NCBI GenBank assembly: GCA_963699825.1 | Contig: CAVOVI010000010.1 | Coordinates: 186,001-250,000, forward strand | Origin: SPDF01 sp963699825 | GTDB lineage: Bacteria > Gemmatimonadota > Gemmatimonadetes > Gemmatimonadales > GWC2-71-9 | Length of the DNA stretch: 64,000 nucleotides | Direction: 5' to 3' | Shown here: positions 53,063 through 62,301 of the stretch, piece after piece | Layout: each line of letters begins with the position of its first letter | Numbering within the stretch: the first letter of the stretch is position 1 | Position numbers and translations under genes: made by a program | Notes under the pieces: generated by a model | The model's input: only the letters and a program-made list of their open reading frames with translations | The model's database searches: none | Told to the model about the DNA's origin: nothing

Positions 53063-54291
53063 GTGAACTACGCACGAGGCCCTGGCCTTTCTCTTCCCCC
53101 GCACCACCACCATCAAGTTCGGTCTTGAGACCACCGCCGCGCTCCTTCAGGATCTCGGCGATCCGCACACGCGTCATCCCTTCGATCCACATCGGCGGCA
53201 CCAACGGCAAGGGAAGCGTCGCGGCGCTCGTCGCCGAGGCGCTCGGCTGCGCCGGCTGGCGTGTCGGCCTCTATACGTCTCCGCACCTCGTCTCGTTCCG
53301 GGAACGGATTCGCGTCGACGGCGTGCCGATCTCCGAGGCGGCGGTGGCGATGTGGACGGCCCGCATGGCGCCGCGCATCCAGGAGCTCGGAGCGACCTTC
53401 TTCGAGGCCTCGACGGCGATGGCCTTCGCGGACTTCGCCGCGCGGGGAGCGGAGATTGCCGTCGTGGAGGTGGGGCTCGGTGGGCGGCTCGACAGCACCA
53501 ACATCGTCACCCCGCTGGTCAGCGCCGTCACGAAGATCGCAATGGACCACATGAAGTACCTGGGCGGGAACCTGACAGAAATCGCCCGCGAGAAAGCCGG
53601 GATCGCCAAGCCCGGTGTGCCGTTCGTCATCGGGGAGCGGAACCCAGCGCTCGTTGAAGTGTTGCGGTGCGAGGCACGGCGCATCGCGCAGGAGGCGGGC
53701 GCGCGTTCGGATGTTCGCGTCCTGCCGCCGGACTACGAGTGGGCAGGCCCCCTCGGACTTCGCGGCCTTCACCAGCGACGGAACGCCGGCGTGGCGCACG
53801 GCATCCTCATGGCCCTTCCGGAGCGGTGGCGGCCAAGCCAAGAGGCGATCACGAAGGGGTTCGCGGACGCGCGCGCGCCGGGCCGGCTCGACCGCCGCGG
53901 GAAGTGGCTCTTCGACGTCGCCCACAATCCGGACGGGATGGAGTCCCTCGTGGCGTCCCTGCAGGCGGACCCCCCACTGGGCCCGGTGCACGCGCTGGTC
54001 AGCATTCTGGGCGACAAGGAGTGGCCCACGATGCTGGTCTGGCTCGACTCCGTGGTCGATCGGGGTGTCCTCACGGTGGCCTCCTCCGCCGCCGAGAGGG
54101 GGTGGGACCTGGGGTGGCTGCAGGAATGGCTGGCGCGGCCTGATCGTCCGCCCGCCCACGCGCACTGGACGCTGGTCCCTGATTTCGCCGCTGCGCTGAG
54201 GGAGGTCCAGGAGGGCGCGGGGACGGTGCTCGTGACCGGCTCATTTCACACCGTTGGCGATGTCATGGAGGCGATGGGCCTCGGGGAATGA
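53063..54291 (+). CDS. folC: Folylpolyglutamate/dihydrofolate synthase, two frameshifts
   Basis: FolC adds glutamate to folates with ATP. The repaired N-terminus reads NYARALAFLFPRTTTIKFGLE, then the P-loop HIGGTNGKGSVAALVAEAL, SPHLVSFRERIRVDG, VEVGLGGRLDSTN, MKYLGGNLTEIAREKAGI, LRGLHQRRNAGVA and the C-terminal FDVAHNPDGMESL and VTGSFHTVGDVME. Extra bases near nt 53077 and 53168 break the start region. The GTG at 53063 is the best start after repair, giving about 408 residues. Confidence 0.92.
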
Positions 54292-54341
54292 GCTCTCCGC
54301 CGGCATAGCCAAATCCTTTGTTTTCAAGTATTTTGCCCTCC

Positions 54342-55646
54342 ATGTCGCACCAGTCCCTCCCCGGCTTCCGCGAGTTCTTTCCAGACGATTTCACCGCGCG
54401 CACGCACCTCTTCGAGGCCTGGCGCCGTGTCGCTGGGAAGTACGGATTCGAGGAGTACGACGGGCCTCCGCTGGAGCCGCAGGAACTGTACACGGAAAAG
54501 AGCGGACCGGAGATTGTCGGCCAGCTCTACAATTTCGTGGACAAGGGCGATCGACAGGTGGCGCTCCGCCCCGAGATGACGCCGACCCTGGCCCGCATGG
54601 TCGCCTCCCGCGCCAATGGACTCCGCAAGCCGATCCGCTGGTTCTCCATCGCCCAGATGTTCCGATACGAGCGGCAGCAGCGGGGACGTCTGCGGGAGCA
54701 CTACCAGCTCAACTGTGACTTGATCGGCGAAGCCGGCCCCCTCGGCGACGCCGAGGTCATCGCCCTGCTCATCGATGTCGCGCGAGAACTCGGCCTCGGG
54801 GCGGCCGATGTCCGGGTACGCGTTTCCGACCGGCGAGTGCTCTCGGCGCTCCTCCTCAGCGCCGGAGTGACGGAGGCTCAACTCCCGTTGGCCTACGCCG
54901 CCATCGACAAGCGAGAGCGGATGGACCGGGCCGCGCTGATGGCGATGCTGCAGGGGACGGATGCCGGCGGGATGTCGACGGACGTGGCGGAGCGGGCGTT
55001 GGATCTGGCCGTCCTGAATCGCTTGGACGACGTGGCGGCAGTCCTCGACAAGGTGTCCGGCGGGAGCGCCGCGCTCGAGCCACTCCGGCGTACACTGGGC
55101 GCACTCGAGGACATGGGGCTCTCCGAATTTGTGGATGTTGACCTCACCATTGTCCGCGGCCTGGCGTACTACACCGGCACCGTCTTCGAACTCTTCGACG
55201 CCGGTCGCTCCCTCCGGGCGATCGCCGGCGGCGGCCGGTACGATGATTTGCTGGGGCGGCTCGGTGGCGTCGACCTGCCGGCCGTCGGGTTTGCGATGGG
55301 GGACGTCGTCATCGGGGAACTGCTCAAAGAGCGGGGGCTCGTGCCGGCGGCGGCGCCCGTGGTCGATGTCTTCATTGCGGGTGTGACGGAGGATGACCTG
55401 CCCCACGTGCTCGCCCTGGCGCACGAGTGTCGCGACGCCGGCCTGCGGACCGAGTACGCACTCGCGGCCCAGGCAGTGGGAAAACAGCTCAAACTTGCAG
55501 ACGCGCGGCGGGCACGGACCGCGGTCCTGATCGGGCCCGATGACCGGGCGCGCAATGAAGTGCAACTGAAGGATCTGATCGCGAAGGAGCAGCGGTCGGT
55601 CTCCCGAACCGAAGCGGTCGCCGCGCTCCTGGCGGCACGCTCCTGA
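54342..55646 (+). CDS. hisS: Histidyl-tRNA synthetase
   Basis: An intact class II synthetase of about 434 residues. Motif 1 region GFREFFPDDFTART, motif 2 FSIAQMFRYERQQRGRLREHYQLNCDLIGE, the histidine-binding GLAYYTGTVFELFD and motif 3 IAGGGRYDDLLGRLGG-type GVDLPAVGFAMGD are visible, with a C-terminal anticodon-binding domain (VDVFIAGVTEDDLP). The ATG at 54342 starts the canonical N-terminus; an AT-rich stretch just upstream (TTGTTTTCAAGTATTTTG) may be its promoter. Confidence 0.96.
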   Translation: MSHQSLPGFREFFPDDFTARTHLFEAWRRVAGKYGFEEYDGPPLEPQELYTEKSGPEIVGQLYNFVDKGDRQVALRPEMTPTLARMVASRANGLRKPIRWFSIAQMFRYERQQRGRLREHYQLNCDLIGEAGPLGDAEVIALLIDVARELGLGAADVRVRVSDRRVLSALLLSAGVTEAQLPLAYAAIDKRERMDRAALMAMLQGTDAGGMSTDVAERALDLAVLNRLDDVAAVLDKVSGGSAALEPLRRTLGALEDMGLSEFVDVDLTIVRGLAYYTGTVFELFDAGRSLRAIAGGGRYDDLLGRLGGVDLPAVGFAMGDVVIGELLKERGLVPAAAPVVDVFIAGVTEDDLPHVLALAHECRDAGLRTEYALAAQAVGKQLKLADARRARTAVLIGPDDRARNEVQLKDLIAKEQRSVSRTEAVAALLAARS

Positions 55647-55684
55647 CCCCGGGACCGCGACGCGGTCCCACCCAGCGAGGCAGC

Positions 55685-57130
55685 ATGGCAGACGACAAGG
55701 CGCTTACGACACGAGCCGCGGACTTCTCCGCCTGGTACAACGAGGTCATCGCGCGGGCGCAGCTGGCGGACTACAGTCCGGTGCGCGGATGCATGGTCAT
55801 TCGGCCCAACGGCTACGCCATCTGGGAGCAGATGCAGCAGGCGCTGGACCGAATGTTCAAGGACACCGGTCACCAGAACGCCTATTTCCCGCTGTTCATT
55901 CCCCAGAGTTTCCTGGCCCGCGAAGCTGAGCATGTCGAAGGATTCGCCCCCGAATTGGCGGTCGTGACCCACGCCGGCGGCAAGGAACTGGAGGAGCCGC
56001 TCGTCATCCGACCGACTTCCGAGACCATCATCTACTCGATGTATGCCAAGTGGATCCAGAGCTGGCGCGACCTTCCCCTGCTCATCAACCAGTGGGCCAA
56101 CGTCGTGCGATGGGAGTTGCGTACCCGGCTCTTCCTCCGCACCACGGAGTTTCTCTGGCAGGAAGGCCACACCGCACATGCCACGGAGGAGGAGGCCGAG
56201 GCGGAGACGCTGCTGATCCTGGGGATCTACCGGCGGTTCGCCGAGGAGTGGATGGCGATGCCGGTGCTTACCGGACGGAAGAGCGACGGCGAGAAGTTCG
56301 CCGGCGCGCTCCGTACCTACGCCATCGAAGCGTTGATGCAGGACAATCGCGCGCTGCAGGCAGGCACCAGCCACAATCTGGGGCAGAACTTCGCCAAGGC
56401 CTTCGACGTGACCTTCCAGACCGCCGACGGCGGACTCGGCCACGTCTGGAACACCTCGTGGGGGGTGTCCACCCGCCTGGTTGGCGGCCTGATCATGACG
56501 CACAGCGACGATGTGGGCCTCGTCTGCCCGCCCCGCCTGGCGCAGTACCAGGTGGTGATCGTCCCGATCTACCGCAAGGACGAGGAGCGCGTGACGGTGA
56601 TCGAGGCGGCCGAGCGGTTGCAACAGACCCTCCGCGCGGCTGGCATCCGGGTGCACCTCGATGCGCGCGACGGGCTCAAGCCAGGCGCCAAGTATTACGA
56701 GTGGGAGTCGCGTGGCGTGCCCTTCCGGCTCGAGCTCGGCCCTCGCGACCTGGCGGCGGAACAGGTGATGCTGGCCCGACGGACCGGCGGCAAGGAACCG
56801 ATGCCGATGGCCGGCCTCGCCGACCGGATCCACATTGAGATCGACGCGATGCAGCAGGCGCTCCTTGGCGCGGCGGTCGCGAGACGCGAGGCGGCCAGCA
56901 TTCGTGGCGCGACACGCGAGCAGCTGGTCGAGGCCATGAACGGTCCCGGCGGGTTCGTCTACGGCGGCTGGTGTGGCGACGCCACCTGCGAAGCCGACAT
57001 CAAGGACCAGACGAAGGCGACCATTCGCGTCCTTCCCGACGAGGAGTTCCGCTCCGATCCCGCGCCGACCCGCTGCGTCTGGTGTAACCGCGACGCCGTG
57101 ACGGAGGCGGTGTGGGCGAAAGCGTACTAG
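55685..57130 (+). CDS. proS: Prolyl-tRNA synthetase, archaeal/eukaryote-like type
   Basis: An intact 481-residue class II synthetase. It lacks the long inserted editing domain of the usual bacterial ProS and has the type-3 pattern: FSAWYNEVIARAQLADYSPVRGCMVIRPNGYAIWE, RPTSETIIYSMYAKWIQSWRDLPLLINQWANVVRWE, FLWQEGHTAHAT and, near the C-terminus, a cysteine-bearing domain (CGDATCE and CVWCN) that may bind zinc. hisS lies 38 bases upstream, lysA directly downstream. Confidence 0.95.
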   Translation: MADDKALTTRAADFSAWYNEVIARAQLADYSPVRGCMVIRPNGYAIWEQMQQALDRMFKDTGHQNAYFPLFIPQSFLAREAEHVEGFAPELAVVTHAGGKELEEPLVIRPTSETIIYSMYAKWIQSWRDLPLLINQWANVVRWELRTRLFLRTTEFLWQEGHTAHATEEEAEAETLLILGIYRRFAEEWMAMPVLTGRKSDGEKFAGALRTYAIEALMQDNRALQAGTSHNLGQNFAKAFDVTFQTADGGLGHVWNTSWGVSTRLVGGLIMTHSDDVGLVCPPRLAQYQVVIVPIYRKDEERVTVIEAAERLQQTLRAAGIRVHLDARDGLKPGAKYYEWESRGVPFRLELGPRDLAAEQVMLARRTGGKEPMPMAGLADRIHIEIDAMQQALLGAAVARREAASIRGATREQLVEAMNGPGGFVYGGWCGDATCEADIKDQTKATIRVLPDEEFRSDPAPTRCVWCNRDAVTEAVWAKAY

Positions 57131-57171
57131 TGGCGGGGCAGGGGGGCAGTGGGGCAGGGGGGCAGGAGGCC

Positions 57172-58461
57172 ATGTTGGCGGATGCCGGGATCACCGTGTC
57201 CGACGAAGGCCTGATGATGGCGGGGGTTCCCCTCGCGCGGGTTGCGCGCGAGGTCGGCACCCCCGTCTTCGTCTATAATGCGGAGGCGATCCGGCGCCAG
57301 TTCCGCGCACTGGACTCGGCGTTCGCCGACATTCCGCATCGCATCTGCTACGCCGTCAAGGCAAACAGCAACCTGGCGGTGCTGCGTTTGATGCACGACC
57401 TGGGAGCCGGAGCCGACCTGGTGTCCGCGGGCGAGATGCGGCGGGCTATCGCCGCGGGGTTCGCGCCGGGCTCACTCGTCTTCAGCGGCGTCGGCAAGAC
57501 GGCTCGCGAGCTGGAGGAGACGGTGGCGGCCGGCGTTGGGCAGGTGAACGTCGAATCGCTCGAGGAGCTCAAGCTGCTCGGCGCGGTGGCGGCGCGCCTG
57601 GATCGCGTGACCTGCGTGGGCATCCGCGTGAACCCGGATGTCACGACGGACACGCATCCGTACATCTCCACGAGCCACGGCGGCATCAAGTTCGGCGTGC
57701 CTCACGATCAAGTGCGCCAGGCAGCCGATTACATTCGCGACCACCCGTATCTGCGGCTGACCGCGGTCGCCATGCATCTCGGCAGCCAGCTCCTCGATCC
57801 GGCGCCCTACGCCGAGGCGCTCGGCAAACTGGTCGTCCTCGTGGAGGAACTCCGCGCGCTGGGCGTCTCGACGATCGAATCGCTCGACATCGGCGGTGGG
57901 TTGGGAATCCGGTATCAGCCTGGTGACGGCCCGGGGATGGACCCGAAGGCCCTCGCCGCGGTGGTCGGTCCCTTTGCCGAGCGGACAGGGCTGCCGGTCA
58001 CGATGGAGCCGGGGCGGTTCCTGGTCGGCAGCGCAGGGGTGTTGTTGACCGAGGTGCTCTATCGCAAGCATTCGGGGGGGCGAGACTTCGTCATCGTGGA
58101 CGCCGCGATGAACGACCTGCTGCGGCCGAGCCTCTACCGCGCCCATCACGAGATCGTGGAGGTCCAGCCGGCCGGTCGACCCGCCGGGCCGGTGGACGTA
58201 GTCGGCCCGATTTGCGAGACGGGTGATTTCCTGGCGCTGGAACGCGCCCTGCCGATGGTCGAGCCCGGTGAATGTCTCGCGGCGCTCTGCGCGGGGGCGT
58301 ACGGTTTTGCCATGAGTTCCAACTACAATACGCGCGGCCGGGCGGCCGAGGTGCTCGTGGACGGGGGGCGCGCCGCGGTCGTGCGGCCCCGTGAGTCCGT
58401 CGACAGCCTCTTCGCGTCGGAAGTCGCCGATCCCTTTGCCACCCTCTCCGATCACGGCTGA
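57172..58461 (+). CDS. lysA: Diaminopimelate decarboxylase
   Basis: A PLP enzyme (fold III) that makes lysine from meso-diaminopimelate. The PLP lysine is in YAVKANSN (about residue 62 from this start); other motifs are GVGKTARELEE, GIRVNPDV, HIGSQ-type MHLGSQL, SLDIGGGLGIRY, MEPGRFLVGSAGVL and GPICETGDFLALERALP with the second-subunit Cys. The ATG at 57172 follows AGGAGG closely; a GTG at 57112 inside proS would also read through a G-rich repeat and is less likely. No frameshift. Confidence 0.94.
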   Translation: MLADAGITVSDEGLMMAGVPLARVAREVGTPVFVYNAEAIRRQFRALDSAFADIPHRICYAVKANSNLAVLRLMHDLGAGADLVSAGEMRRAIAAGFAPGSLVFSGVGKTARELEETVAAGVGQVNVESLEELKLLGAVAARLDRVTCVGIRVNPDVTTDTHPYISTSHGGIKFGVPHDQVRQAADYIRDHPYLRLTAVAMHLGSQLLDPAPYAEALGKLVVLVEELRALGVSTIESLDIGGGLGIRYQPGDGPGMDPKALAAVVGPFAERTGLPVTMEPGRFLVGSAGVLLTEVLYRKHSGGRDFVIVDAAMNDLLRPSLYRAHHEIVEVQPAGRPAGPVDVVGPICETGDFLALERALPMVEPGECLAALCAGAYGFAMSSNYNTRGRAAEVLVDGGRAAVVRPRESVDSLFASEVADPFATLSDHG

Positions 58462-58473
58462 GGAGCCAGCGGA

Positions 58474-60033
58474 ATGGACACTCCCAAGCACCACGACGGC
58501 ATCCTGATTCTCGATTACGGCTCACAGTTCACGCAGCTGATAGCCCGTCGAGTCCGCGAAGCCCACGTCTATTGCGAAATTCATCCCGGGACACGCTCAC
58601 TTGAGTGGATCCGCGACTGGGGTCCGAAGGGGATCATCCTCTCCGGTGGCCCCAATTCGGTGTACGACGAGGGAGCGCCCACGGCCCCGAAGGGAATTCT
58701 CGAGCTCGGCGTCCCGGTGCTGGGTCTCTGCTACGGGATGCAGATCCTCGCGCAGATGGCGGGAGCCAAGGTGGTGGGGGCCGATCGCCGCGAATACGGG
58801 AGAGCCGTGGTCACGGTGGCGGGGGGCAAGCTCTTCAGCGGGTTCAGCGTCGGGGATGAAACGGCCGTGTGGATGAGCCACGGCGATCACGTGGATACGC
58901 CTCCGCCCGGGTACACCGTCACGGCCTCCTCCCCCAATTGCCCGGTGGCGGGTTTTGAGCACACCAGCCGGCCGATCTTCGGGGTCCAGTTCCACCCCGA
59001 GGTCGCCCATACGGCGCGTGGCGGCGAGATCATCGGCGCCTTTCTCTTCGACGTCTGCGGTGCGACGCCGGACTGGACGGCAGGTCACTTCATCGGGACC
59101 GAGACGGAGCGCATCCGCGAACTGGCCGGCTCGGCCCGGGTGATCTGCGGCCTCTCCGGAGGGGTGGACTCGTCCGTGGCCGCGGCGCTGGTCCACCGCG
59201 CCGTCGGTGACCGGCTGACGTGCATCTTCGTCGACCACGGACTCCTGCGCCTGCACGAGCGGGACCAGGTCGAGGCGACGTTCCGCCGTCACCTGGGAAT
59301 CGACCTGCGGGTCGTGGAGGCGAGCGAACTGTTCCTGAAGGCGCTGGACGGCGTCAGCGACCCCGAGGAGAAGCGTCGTCGGATCGGGCACACCTTCATT
59401 GACGTCTTCGAAGCGGAAGCGAAGAAGGTCGGTTCGGACGTCGGGTTCCTGGTGCAGGGCACGCTGTATCCCGACGTGATCGAATCGGTGTCGCCGACCG
59501 GCGGACCGTCGGTGACGATCAAGACGCACCACAACGTGGGCGGCTTGCCGGAGCGGCTGCCCTTCAAGCTCATCGAACCGTTGCGCGAATTGTTCAAGGA
59601 CGAGGTCAGACAGGTGGGTCGCGAGTTGGGGCTGCCCGAGGAGATGGTGGGGCGCCACCCGTTCCCAGGCCCGGGGCTCGCCATTCGGATCCTCGGCGCG
59701 GTCTCGAAACCCGAACTCGACATCCTGCGTGCTGTGGACGATATCTACATCGAGGAGATCCGCGCCGCCGGCCTGTACGACGACATCTGGCAGGCCTTCG
59801 CCGTGCTGCTCCCGATCCGCTCGGTGGGAGTGCAGGGTGACTTCCGGACCTATGACCAGGCCGTGGCGCTCCGGGCGGTGACCAGCCGCGATGGGATGAC
59901 CGCCGACTGGTTCCCCTTCCCGCACGAAGTGCTGGCGCACATCTCGAACCGAATTGCCAACGAGGTGAAGGGCGTCAACCGTGTGGTGTACGACGTCAGC
60001 AGCAAGCCCCCGGCGACCATCGAGTGGGAGTGT
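58474..60033 (+). CDS. guaA: GMP synthase (glutamine-hydrolysing), stop codon lost at a junction
   Basis: GuaA aminates XMP to GMP. The class I glutaminase domain has LGLCYGMQIL (Cys) and GVQFHPEV (His); the ATP pyrophosphatase domain has the P-loop GLSGGVDSSVAAALVH and the dimerisation domain ends with KGVNRVVYDVSSKPPATIEWE. That ending is the normal C-terminus and finishes at nt 60030, but the next codon is TGT rather than a stop, and the frame stays open into the convergent gene as far as about 60150. I take the real end as 60030-60033; the stop appears to have been lost at an assembly join or deletion. Confidence 0.94.
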
Positions 60034-61098
60034 TCATCAACTCCACGTGCTCAGCGCCCCACCACTTCGGCGTCGGCTGCACATCGTCGAGCCGTAGGCG
60101 GCCGGCCGCCATCATCTGCAGCGGCAGCGGCTTCACGGTCGAGATCGTGATGCCGAGCGACTCCAGGAACTCATAGCTGATCATGCCGGGATGCGAGCGG
60201 CCGGCGTACATGTCTCCGTCGGGCATGTCGTCGGGGAGGATGCGCGGCCGCCTTGACGCTGCCGTTGAAGGCGATGTTCCGCCCGACGTGGGCGCTCAGG
60301 CCCGGCAATCCCTTCGACCGATTGCAGCAATAGCCTGGCGGTGCCGACGGTGCCCGCCACCGAGCACGACCAGGCCGGCGCGATACTCGACCATCTCGCC
60401 CTTCGCGCCTGCCGATCCGGCAACGGACGCGGTAGCCGGGGCCACCGACGAGCCTGGCCGCGCGGTCCATCCGGGTGGCCGCAGACCTCCAGGACTTCGG
60501 CGTCGCACGTCACCGTCGCGCCGGCGGCAATCGCCTGCGGCAGATAGTTGACGTGCAGCGACTGCTTGGCGCCGTAGATGCACCCGGTCACACAGAATCC
60601 GCTCCCGAGGCAATTGCGCACGGCGTACCGCGCCCGGTCGCAGGAGTATCCGAGGCGGGCCATGAGCTGGGCGAAGACCTGTCCGCTTCGGGGCACGTCG
60701 CCCTCGCCGATCTGCTCCACCCGAAGCATCGACTCGGCGAGGTCATACCACGGGATCCATCGAGCGCCGATCGATGCCGGCGGGCCAGAGGCGGCGGCCG
60801 CGGGCGTCACGCTGCTGCGAAGGCGATCGACGGCGCGCGCAACGAGACCATCTCATAGAATCCCGACCCGCCGCCATACGCCTCGGCGTAGGTGAGCCCG
60901 AGGTGCTCGCTCCCGAACCCCTTCAGGTAGGTGAGGAGGTACTTGGGGTCCTGCGTTTGGCGGTACTGTCCCGGGCCGATCATCGGGCCCTTCTCGAGCA
61001 TCGTCACGCGGAGGCCAGCCTGCGCCAGTCGGAGCGCGGGGGCAGCGGCGCCGAAGCCCGAGCCGACAACGAGTACATCCGTCTGCATGCGTACGCAT
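60034..61098 (-). CDS. GMC-family FAD oxidoreductase, C-terminally truncated and frameshifted
   Basis: The N-terminus has the FAD-binding DVLVVGSGFGAAAPALRLAQAGLRV-type motif (GSGFGA) and the middle has the GMC pattern NCLGSGFCVTGCIYGAKQSLHVNYL, then GTVGTARLLLQSVEG, GRNIAFNGSVKAA and AGRSHPGMISYEFLES. At least four shifts (near nt 61088, 60810, 60480 and 60240) must be bridged. The reading reaches WWGAEHVELM and then runs into guaA antisense, so about 150 residues of the usual C-terminal domain, with its catalytic His-Asn pair, are missing. The partner gene upstream is a Tat-exported subunit-3-like protein. Substrate unknown. RBS GGAGGA precedes the ATG. Confidence 0.8.
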
Positions 61099-61107
61099 CT
61101 GTCCTCC

Positions 61108-61704
61108 TCAGGCAGGATTGCCATCGGCTGATGTGGCCCAGGACGCGAAGCGCTGGGTCGCCCGGGATTCGCGCCGTCGCGTCCGGCGGTCAAGGTGTAG
61201 CCGCCGGGGAAGTCGATGAGCCGGGATCCGGCCCGATCGTCGTGGATCCCGGCATAGGCTGCTGCCTGGACCAGGAACGCGGCACCGGTGTAGAGCTTCC
61301 GGGTGGTCCGGTCGCGGGACGAGATGCCGCTGTCGACCACGGCGGTGCGCTGGTCGAGGGTCAACGTGCTGAATGTCGATCGGTAGCTGGCGTCGAGCCC
61401 GGCGATCGAGGTCGCTGGCGAGGAAGTCGCAGTACTTCGCGAGGGGATAGAACGGGTCCTGCAACACGGTCACGGAACGCCGCTCCTCCGGGGTGAGGCC
61501 GGGTACGACGGTGTCGATGAACGCGAGCAGCGCCGCCTCGGTGGCATCGCTGCCCGCGCTGTACTCCTCCGGATAGGCCTTGAGGACGATCCTGGCGGGC
61601 GTGCAGGCGCCCAGGGTGAGCGCGGTGACCCCGCCGGCCAGTATGCGGATGGCCTGCCTGCGGGATAGGTTCTGGCGAGCGGATGTGCTGGTTGACTCTG
61701 ACAT
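61108..61704 (-). CDS. Tat-exported gluconate dehydrogenase subunit 3-like protein, frameshifted
   Basis: The N-terminus carries a twin-arginine motif (LSRRQAIRILAGGVTALTLGACTP) that also has a lipobox before Cys, so the protein is probably folded in the cytoplasm, exported by Tat and lipid-anchored. The body has LLAFIDTVVPGLTPEERRSVTVLQDPFYPLAKYC and LTLDQRTAVVDSGI, then TRKLYTGAAFLVQAAAYAG, as in small subunits encoded beside GMC oxidoreductases. Shifts near nt 61400 and 61150 are needed. It ends ADGNPA just before the GMC ATG, so the two form an operon. Confidence 0.75.
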   Translation of the reverse strand: MSESTSTSARQNLSRRQAIRILAGGVTALTLGACTPARIVLKAYPEEYSAGSDATEAALLAFIDTVVPGLTPEERRSVTVLQDPFYPLAKYCDFLASDLDRRARRQLPIDIQHVDPRPAHRRGRQRHLVPRPDHPEALHRCRVPGPGSSLCRDPRRSGRIPAHRLPRRLHLDRRTRRRESRATQRFASWATSADGNPA

Positions 61705-61765
61705 GGCACCCTCCATCGTTGGATGGAGAGTGCCGGGGAGGGGTCAAGCGGTCGTCAAGCGGGGG

Positions 61766-62219
61766 TCAGACGCCCTTCTCGGAGAGCAGCTGGAAGAACT
61801 CGTCGGGCGAGGTCAGGTTCGAGAGCTGTTCCACGCACGCCGGGCTCCTTGGCGAGCTGGGCGATCTTGCCGAGTGTCGGCAGGTACTGATTCGACATCT
61901 CATTCGGCGGAGCCACGATCAGGAAGAGATGATGGACCGGCTGCCCGTCGGCGGCATTGAATTCGATACCGGCGGCCGAATAGCCGTACGCCAGCTGCAG
62001 GCGGCCGACCACGAGCGAACGGCAATGCGGCACGGCGACACCCCGACCCACGCCGGTGGAGCCCAGGGCCTCCCTGCGATGCAGCATCTTCAGCAGCGTC
62101 TCTGCGGACTTCTCGTCGGCGTGCAGCATGCCGATCAATTCGGCCAGTGCCTCGTCCTTGGTGGTGGCCAGGAGGGGCAGCTTGACGGCGTCGGGTGCAA
62201 AGAATTCTCTGAGATGCAT
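61766..62219 (-). CDS. ptsN: PTS EIIA-type (nitrogen regulatory, PtsN-like) protein, one frameshift
   Basis: A phosphocarrier domain of about 150 residues. The phosphorylated His lies in GVGRGVAVPHCRSL, preceded by TLLKMLHRREALGSTG, and followed by HLFLIVAPP and LPTLGKIAQLAKEPGV. An extra C near nt 61834 changes the end; removed, it reads VEQLSNLTSPDEFFQLLSEKGV and stops at 61766-61768. It could regulate metabolism through HPr-like partners, none of which is in this window. The ATG at 62219 (MHLREFF) is chosen over an upstream TTG. Confidence 0.9.
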
Positions 62220-62301
62220 GACGCGCAAGCTAATCGGCGTCCGGAATGCGTGTCAAATCCCTATCATTGCTCGGTTTAGGCCACGGCCGTATTTTTGGGG
62301 C

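Noticed and set aside
50690..53134. Very long open frame (814 codons) on the minus strand opposite rodA and accD, and similar ones opposite hisS/proS and rny
   Set aside because: They lie exactly antisense to intact conserved genes, have no recognisable domains and arise from high GC at third positions.
57112..57171. Longer lysA starting at GTG 57112
   Set aside because: It would encode a Gly/Ala stretch from the G-rich repeat, overlap proS and lack a ribosome site, while ATG 57172 follows AGGAGG.
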